A stretch of DNA of 18,552 nt. Source: Bacteroidales bacterium (GTDB lineage Bacteria > Bacteroidota > Bacteroidia > Bacteroidales > Paludibacteraceae). The notes under the pieces were generated by a model. The model made no database searches and was not told where the DNA came from. It saw only the letters and a list, made by a program, of their open reading frames with translations. The stretch lies in the NCBI GenBank assembly GCA_900766775.1, contig CAAFXN010000158.1, forward strand, positions 1 to 18,552, given 5' to 3'. The stretch's first letter is position 1. Each line of letters starts with the position of its first letter. Of the stretch, positions 14,209 to 18,552 are shown one piece after another. The translations under genes were made by a program, and so were the position numbers.

Positions 14209-15326
14209 AATCCTATTTGATTGAAGTTCTTCATGTTGCGGAACTGCCCGTAGGGACAGTTGCCATGATAAGCGCGTATGCCGAGCGACCAATGGGAGTA
14301 AATGCCGTGGTAGCGCGGTGCGCAATAGCGGGCGCCGAGAAAGACATTGTAGGTGAAGACGCGCCCTTCGTCTTGCAGCAAGGGTGTCTCCCCTTCGTGG
14401 TTGCTCAGGTTGTAGCCGTAGAGGGCACGGTTGCGTATCTCCGCCGAGGCAATACCTTGGAAGCCGTGCTTGCTCGTGGGCGACTGGTATTGGTACTGCA
14501 AGTAGGCTTCCCATGGCGACAGACGAGGCTGCGCGAGCGAGGCATCGCCGTCCTCATCGTAGATATGATACCAGCCTTCTTTCCAATCCCAGAGCAACAT
14601 CAGCCCCACGCGAAAACAATGATTCTCCGCACGGCGGTCCTCTGCCTCGTTGAGGGTGAAGGTCAGTTCGGTGTAGTTGTACGACACATTCACGCGCTTC
14701 AGGGCATGCTCTTGCTCCACATGCTGTATCTGCAACTCGTCGCCGATATGGGTCGATTCGTGCTTGAAGGGCGACCAACTAAGGGCGTAGTTGCGGGCAA
14801 AACCCTTGTCGATACGGTGCAGGAACGCCACAGTCGGCAGTCCGATGCGGTAGTCGCAATCTACGATGGGGGAGGTCTTTTTGCCGAAAAGGTCCATCCA
14901 CAGGTTGGCGGACATATCGCTCACCACGCTGATAGCCATCGTGCTGTCGCCCACTTGCCCATACCAGAGCGGCAACTGCATACCGAATATCCCCATGGTC
15001 TGCCAGCGGTAGGCTTCGCCCGACGCGCCGTAGTCGTAGATGGGGCGATTGGAGGTGTAGGGAATGTCCATGCGGACAAAGTTCGGGTGCTCATCGGCAT
15101 AGAGGCTATGCCCCCACTCCGCATACCGAAACAGCCCCTCGCCAAAACAAGTCGTGGAGGTGCGGTCTCCAGGCCGCACCATCAGTTGTCCGGGTGCGCA
15201 GGCGTCCCCGCCTGCTCTTGTGGAGGTGCGGTCTCCAGGCCGCACCATTGGTGCTGTGTGCGTCTCGCCTTGGGCAATGCCAATACCCAAACATAGGCAT
15301 AAAAAGGAACAAATAAAGGTTTTCAT
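14190..15326 (-). CDS. Probable outer-membrane beta-barrel protein, DUF1207-like
   Basis: I choose the ATG at 15326, giving 378 residues and a good signal peptide (MKTFICSFLCLCLGIGIAQG); the upstream in-frame ATG at 15371 would add a poor leader. The body alternates hydrophobic and polar residues with many aromatics (LWDWKEGWYHIYDE, EAYLQYQYQ), as in a small outer-membrane barrel, and ends with a strand-like NFNQIGLCLIIE. A His-rich motif FKHESTHIGDE (187-197) resembles the conserved HxSxHxGDE motif I associate with DUF1207 proteins; function is unknown and the family call is tentative. The region just after signal cleavage carries MVRPGDRTST twice (27-36 and 49-58), encoded by a 29-bp direct repeat, so this part is probably repeat-derived. 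The gene overlaps fmt by 19 bp. Confidence 0.7.
   Translation of the reverse strand: MKTFICSFLCLCLGIGIAQGETHTAPMVRPGDRTSTRAGGDACAPGQLMVRPGDRTSTTCFGEGLFRYAEWGHSLYADEHPNFVRMDIPYTSNRPIYDYGASGEAYRWQTMGIFGMQLPLWYGQVGDSTMAISVVSDMSANLWMDLFGKKTSPIVDCDYRIGLPTVAFLHRIDKGFARNYALSWSPFKHESTHIGDELQIQHVEQEHALKRVNVSYNYTELTFTLNEAEDRRAENHCFRVGLMLLWDWKEGWYHIYDEDGDASLAQPRLSPWEAYLQYQYQSPTSKHGFQGIASAEIRNRALYGYNLSNHEGETPLLQDEGRVFTYNVFLGARYCAPRYHGIYSHWSLGIRAYHGNCPYGQFRNMKNFNQIGLCLIIE
15154..15248. repeat. Composite repeat inside the outer-membrane protein gene
   Basis: Two identical 29-bp copies (15154-15182 and 15220-15248) each contain the palindrome-like GTGCGGTCTCCAGGCCGCAC. Between them sits another hairpin, GCAGGCG-TCCC-CGCCTGC. 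The 66-bp spacing keeps the reading frame (22 codons). Confidence 0.9.
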
Positions 15327-15422
15327 AGGTGGTAGTAGATTAGTTATAAATAAATGGGATATCTTCCGCAATAATCCTTCCTAATCTCTGCAAGGGCGCA
15401 GCCCGCAGCAAGGTTTTCCCCG

Positions 15423-16373
15423 CTATTTCTTCTTCCCCTGCTCGTCGGGGGCTTTGAGGACTTCGGGGAGGAGGGGGCGGCGGAAGGCGCGGATGATGAG
15501 GTAGATACCGAGGAGGATGAAGGGAATGCTGAGCCACTGACCCATGTTCAGCACATGCCCTGCCTCGAAGAGTTCTTGGTCGTTCTTGATAAACTCCAGC
15601 CCGAAGCGGGTAACGAAGATGATTTCGAGGAACACGCCCAAGAGCAGTCCCTCGCGGCGGTAGGCTTTGCATTTCCAGTACATCGGCCATGTTACTGCCA
15701 TCGCGGCAAGGCAGTAGAGCATCTCGTAGATTTGCGTCGGGTGGCAAGGCACCGTCTGCCCGTCGCGAACGAAGATAAAGCCCCACGGCATATCGGTGGG
15801 ACCACCATAAATCTCGCTGTTCATCAGGTTGCCGAGTCGGATGCAGAATGCCGTCAAGCACACGCCCACGCACAAGCGGTCGAGTATCCAAATCCAAGAG
15901 GTGTGGTATTGCGGGTATTTCTTAAACTGCGTCTTGTCAAGCAACCACGCGGCGATAATCAACCCGATGGCGCCGCCGTGGCTCGCCAGTCCGCCTTCCC
16001 AAATCTTGAGCAGTTTGAAGGGGTGCTCAATGTAGGGATTGCGGTAGTTAATCGTCCATCCGAAAATCTGCACGGGGTCGGTGGAGATATCCATGGCGGC
16101 GCAGTAGCGCGCCAAGGCGGGGTTGGTTACGTCGTGCCACTCGTAGAACCAGCAATGCCCCAAGCGCGCACCAATAATAGTGCCCAGCACCATCCACACA
16201 AAGAGTTTGTCCGTCCAATCGGCGGGGCAGTGCTCATGCTTATAGAGCCGCACCTGCACCCAATAGCAGAGCATGATGCCTATTGCCCACAGCAGTCCGT
16301 ACCACCGCACGCCCCCGTCTCCAAAGTGCAACAATATCGGGTCAACGTCCCAAGTAACGAAAAGAAGTTCCAT
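15423..16373 (-). CDS. lgt: Prolipoprotein diacylglyceryl transferase
   Basis: The 316-residue inner-membrane protein has about seven hydrophobic segments. Lgt signatures are visible: RWYGLLWAIG (23-32), GARLGHCWFYEW (68-79), EGGLASHGGAIG (126-137, with the essential His132), RLGNLMNSEIYG (179-190) and PTQIYE (212-217). It transfers diacylglycerol from phosphatidylglycerol to the lipobox Cys of prolipoproteins, the first step of lipoprotein maturation, and so would act on the SusD-like, DUF4960-like and GH32 lipoproteins of the neighbouring PUL as well as on others. The Lys-rich C-terminus (EQGKKK) is ordinary. It is preceded on its own strand by a 143-bp gap with repeats and followed by a 96-bp gap before the outer-membrane protein gene. 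Confidence 0.97.
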   Translation of the reverse strand: MELLFVTWDVDPILLHFGDGGVRWYGLLWAIGIMLCYWVQVRLYKHEHCPADWTDKLFVWMVLGTIIGARLGHCWFYEWHDVTNPALARYCAAMDISTDPVQIFGWTINYRNPYIEHPFKLLKIWEGGLASHGGAIGLIIAAWLLDKTQFKKYPQYHTSWIWILDRLCVGVCLTAFCIRLGNLMNSEIYGGPTDMPWGFIFVRDGQTVPCHPTQIYEMLYCLAAMAVTWPMYWKCKAYRREGLLLGVFLEIIFVTRFGLEFIKNDQELFEAGHVLNMGQWLSIPFILLGIYLIIRAFRRPLLPEVLKAPDEQGKKK

Positions 16374-16388
16374 GTTTATAATGTTATG

Positions 16389-16430
16389 TTTGTCAGTTTC
16401 TGTTGGTCAGTTCCTGTTTGTCAGTTCCTG
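16389..16430. repeat. 14-bp tandem repeat upstream of lgt
   Basis: Three units on the + strand: TTTGTCAGTTTCTG (16389), TTGGTCAGTTCCTG (16403), TTTGTCAGTTCCTG (16417). Read toward lgt on the - strand they are CAGGAACTGACAAA-type units ending about 16 bp before the ATG, matching the layout ahead of the GH32 gene at 8757. Confidence 0.88.
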
Positions 16431-16441
16431 TTGAATAGTTA

Positions 16442-16473
16442 TGTCGCCCCTTCGGGGCTTCCCGACACGAAGT
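16442..16473. repeat. GC-rich hairpin with conserved ACTTCGTGTCGGG head
   Basis: The stem GCCCC-TTC-GGGGC (16446-16458) is enclosed by TGTCG/CGACA. On the - strand the segment begins ACTTCGTGTCGGG, identical to 8651-8663 on the + strand. No T-tract follows on either strand, so a terminator for nadK is unlikely, though the hairpin could slow read-through. With the 14-bp repeats it fills most of the 143-bp gap between nadK and lgt. Confidence 0.75.
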
Positions 16474-16516
16474 TCCTAACACGGAGCGAAGCGGAGTTGC
16501 ATACACGCAGTGTCCA

Positions 16517-17371
16517 TCATCTTCCCCAGTTCAGTTTATCGCGCAAGGATTTGAGGAAACTGTTTTCGCCTACTTGCACCACCTTGATGGTGTAGGGGGC
16601 TTTCTCTATGTGCAGGCTGACATCGGTGTTGAGTATCTGGCTGCGGCCGTCGATAGAGAGCATATAACTCTGGTAACGGCTATTCACTTTCAGGTCGAAC
16701 TTCCAGTCATCGGGCACCACGAGCGGTCGCACGGTCAGGCTGTGGGTGGCGATAGGCGACAGGATGATACCTTTGGTCTGCGGCACGAGCAGCGGTCCGC
16801 CGATAGACAGGTTGTAAGCAGTACTGCCCGTCGGCGTGGAGAGCACCAACCCGTCGGCGTGGTAGGTGTGCAGGAACTCGCCGTTGGCGCTTACCTCCAC
16901 GGAAATCATGCTGCTCATACCTTGCTTCATCAGCGCTACCTCATTCAGTGCGTAGGGCGACATGATAAGGTCTTGCCGCCCGCAACACACTTTCAGCAGC
17001 GAGCGTTGCTCGATGGTGTATTGCCCCTCGATGAGTTGGCGCATGATGATATCCACGTCCTTGGTCTGCACATCGGCGAGAAAGCCCAAGTGCCCGCAGT
17101 TGACCCCCACGATGGGGATGTTGCGGCTACCCACGGCTGCGGCGGTGGTGAGGAAGGTGCCGTCACCGCCGACGGACATCGCGAAATCCACGGGCTCTTC
17201 GCCCTCCTGCGCCACCTCTGAGAAAGCGGGATACTCGCGCAACTGCAACTCCTGCCGCAACTCCTGCGACAGCAACACCTGCACCCCGTGCGCCGCCATG
17301 AACTCTAGTATATGCGACACCTCTATCAGGGTGTTATCCTTCATCGCATTGCCAAAAATCGCAATAACCAT
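16517..17371 (-). CDS. nadK: NAD kinase
   Basis: The 284-residue cytoplasmic enzyme makes NADP from NAD and ATP (or polyphosphate). The signature SVGGDGTFL (66-74) holds the catalytic Asp of GGDG; NCGHLGFLAD (91-100), LNEVAL (142-147) and the HADGLVLSTPTGSTAY segment (171-186) are all in place. I take the ATG at 17371, where the IAIFGN strand begins two residues in, rather than a longer open frame reaching into the upstream gene gap. This start has a good Shine-Dalgarno-like AGAAGGA six bases upstream, uncommon in this window. It follows the amylase gene on the same strand after 70 bp. The 143-bp gap to lgt suggests lgt may have its own control. Confidence 0.97.
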   Translation of the reverse strand: MVIAIFGNAMKDNTLIEVSHILEFMAAHGVQVLLSQELRQELQLREYPAFSEVAQEGEEPVDFAMSVGGDGTFLTTAAAVGSRNIPIVGVNCGHLGFLADVQTKDVDIIMRQLIEGQYTIEQRSLLKVCCGRQDLIMSPYALNEVALMKQGMSSMISVEVSANGEFLHTYHADGLVLSTPTGSTAYNLSIGGPLLVPQTKGIILSPIATHSLTVRPLVVPDDWKFDLKVNSRYQSYMLSIDGRSQILNTDVSLHIEKAPYTIKVVQVGENSFLKSLRDKLNWGR

Positions 17372-17377
17372 AGTTTG

Positions 17378-17384
17378 TCCTTCT
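17378..17384 (-). promoter_or_regulatory. Shine-Dalgarno-like site of nadK
   Basis: AGAAGGA on the - strand ends six bases before the ATG at 17371. It supports the shorter nadK start over the upstream in-frame ATG at 17464, which lies inside the preceding amylase gene. Confidence 0.65.
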
Positions 17385-17441
17385 AATACCTTGTGGAAAA
17401 CAATACCTAATACTTCGCAGACGCTGAAATAAGATGGCAAC

Positions 17442-18552
17442 TCATCGCGGCAATAACTTGACAATCAATGCATTGAGCGGTGCGATTGTGCGAGGCTGAT
17501 TCATATCAATCATTTCCCCTGTGAGTATGTCTTTCCCCTGAGATTGGTATTTGCTCGTCATCTCCGTATAGTGCTCCATCGGAATAACCCGCTCTTCCTC
17601 GCTGGCATTGACAAAGACGAATACCGCCTCGCTCTCGTTGTAGCGGAAGAATGCGTATGTGTTGTCGCGTCCTATGAAGTGCATGGTGCGGCCCGTGTGG
17701 ATGACCGACTCGCCTTTGCGCCATTGGAAGAGTCGGCTTTGGAAATCGAACATCTCCTGTTGCTCCGGCGTTACGTCTTTGCCTAACGGTAGCGGCATAC
17801 GCAAGGCGGAATGTCCGATTGAGCGGTCGGCAGAGCGCATCGCATATTCATCGCCGGCGAACACCTGCGGAATACCGCGCATGGTGGCAAGCAGCACATA
17901 ACCCAACTTCACGCGGCGAGGGTCTTGGTCTTTCACGATGTCGGCAAAGCGGTCCATATCGTGGTTGCCGAGGAACATAAACAGTTTATTCACATCGGCA
18001 TAGAGGTAGTCTTGCGCCACGGCGTCGTACACACGTGTCAGTCCTGCGCCCCACTCCTTGCCATCGTTCTCTAAAGCCTGACGAATACTCTCCTCCACGG
18101 GGAAGTCCATCACGGTGGGCAGGTTGCTGTCGAAGCCATTGTAGTTCTTCACGCCTGATTGCCAGTAGGCTACAGCGCTCGCCGGACGGGTCCAGCACTC
18201 GCCTACGATATTGATGTTCGGGTATTCCTCGCGGATGGCTTTCAGCCACAGGCTGCCCGGCACGGGTTCGATATACGGATACGTATCCACGCGCAGACCA
18301 TCCAAGTTGGCGTACTCTACCCACCAGATAGCCCATTGCTGGAAGTACTTGAGCAGGTCGGGATTCTCCAGATTCATGTCGGGCATGGGCTTGTCGAACC
18401 AACCGCGGTTGCTCAACTGACGGTCGTATTCCGAGGCATTGATGTCGTAGTTGGCAGAGAACACATTGCTGGTGTTGGTGAACTCGTCAAACTGGTTCAC
18501 CCAATCGTGGTAGGGCAGGTCTTTCATCCACCAATGGGTGCTGCCGCAGTGG
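17442..18552 (-). CDS. SusA-like GH13 alpha-amylase/neopullulanase, N-terminus off the window
   Basis: About 369 C-terminal residues are visible; the frame stays open through the right edge, with HCGSTHWWMKDLP just inside it, so the ATG at 18525-18527 is internal. GH13 conserved regions II-IV are present: GLRVDTYPY (nucleophile Asp codon 18285-18287), NIVGECWT (acid/base Glu codon 18198-18200) and FLGNHDMDRF with the substrate-binding His-Asp. A C-terminal beta domain ends NALIVKLLPR. The HCGSxHWWMKDLP and RxDTYPY wording matches the SusA-type neopullulanase/cyclomaltodextrinase group, which degrades maltodextrins or starch oligosaccharides. Region I, the N-terminal domain and any signal peptide are outside the window, so the location (cytoplasm or periplasm) cannot be decided. 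It is not part of the fructan locus and lies on the opposite strand. Confidence 0.93.
   Translation of the reverse strand, partial: HCGSTHWWMKDLPYHDWVNQFDEFTNTSNVFSANYDINASEYDRQLSNRGWFDKPMPDMNLENPDLLKYFQQWAIWWVEYANLDGLRVDTYPYIEPVPGSLWLKAIREEYPNINIVGECWTRPASAVAYWQSGVKNYNGFDSNLPTVMDFPVEESIRQALENDGKEWGAGLTRVYDAVAQDYLYADVNKLFMFLGNHDMDRFADIVKDQDPRRVKLGYVLLATMRGIPQVFAGDEYAMRSADRSIGHSALRMPLPLGKDVTPEQQEMFDFQSRLFQWRKGESVIHTGRTMHFIGRDNTYAFFRYNESEAVFVFVNASEEERVIPMEHYTEMTSKYQSQGKDILTGEMIDMNQPRTIAPLNALIVKLLPR

Noticed and set aside
14209..14514. N-terminal extension of fmt
   Set aside because: The open frame upstream lies inside the outer-membrane protein gene in another frame; Fmt begins at its standard N-terminus at 14208.
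15372..15422. Terminator after lgt
   Set aside because: A short GGGC/GCCC hairpin is visible on the - strand but no T-tract follows it.
17372..17464. Longer nadK start at 17464
   Set aside because: It overlaps the end of the amylase gene; the ATG at 17371 has a Shine-Dalgarno-like site and matches the normal NadK N-terminus.

Overview
The window looks like a chromosomal segment of a Bacteroidota (Bacteroidales) gut-type bacterium, plausibly Prevotellaceae-like. Support for this: an adjacent SusC/SusD pair, several lipoproteins with short signal peptides, a possible type IX secretion (T9SS) sorting tail on one enzyme, few Shine-Dalgarno sites, and short tandem repeats in many gene gaps. The genus is inference; no rRNA or other marker is present.

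Positions 1-12533 (+ strand) are a compact polysaccharide utilization locus (PUL) for fructan (levan or inulin type). In order: the 3' end of a SusC-like TonB-dependent porin, a SusD-like binding lipoprotein, an FN3 + DUF4960-like lipoprotein, a large LamG + GH32 protein, a second DUF4960-like lipoprotein, a GH32 lipoprotein, a periplasmic GH32 with an N-terminal DUF4980-like domain, an MFS fructose-type importer and a PfkB-family fructokinase. The inferred flow: surface lipoproteins capture and cut fructan, SusC/D imports oligosaccharides, the periplasmic GH32 releases fructose, the MFS carrier brings it in and the kinase phosphorylates it. No HTCS-type sensor/regulator gene is in the window, and SusC is cut off at the left edge.

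Positions 12634-18552 (- strand) converge on the PUL. Read in transcription order from the right edge they are a SusA-like GH13 alpha-amylase/neopullulanase (5' end off the window), NAD kinase (nadK), prolipoprotein diacylglyceryl transferase (lgt), a probable outer-membrane protein (DUF1207-like), methionyl-tRNA formyltransferase (fmt) and a small HD-domain protein. A strong hairpin with a U-tract on the - strand lies between the two convergent blocks.

The most unusual content is: (a) a GH32 protein with a non-canonical active-site motif (Glu where Asp is usual) and a T9SS-like C-terminal tail; (b) a pair of divergent DUF4960-like lipoproteins, one of which has a Cys in a motif resembling a class I glutamine-amidotransferase nucleophile elbow while the other has Gly; (c) repeat elements that have become coding sequence in three genes (a signal peptide, the start of a mature outer-membrane protein, a loop of Fmt); and (d) 7-, 11- and 14-bp tandem repeats in gene gaps, including one composite element found in the same orientation just upstream of both a GH32 gene and lgt. 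No tRNA, rRNA, CRISPR array, transposase or phage gene was seen. No gene-free stretch exceeds about 150 bp.
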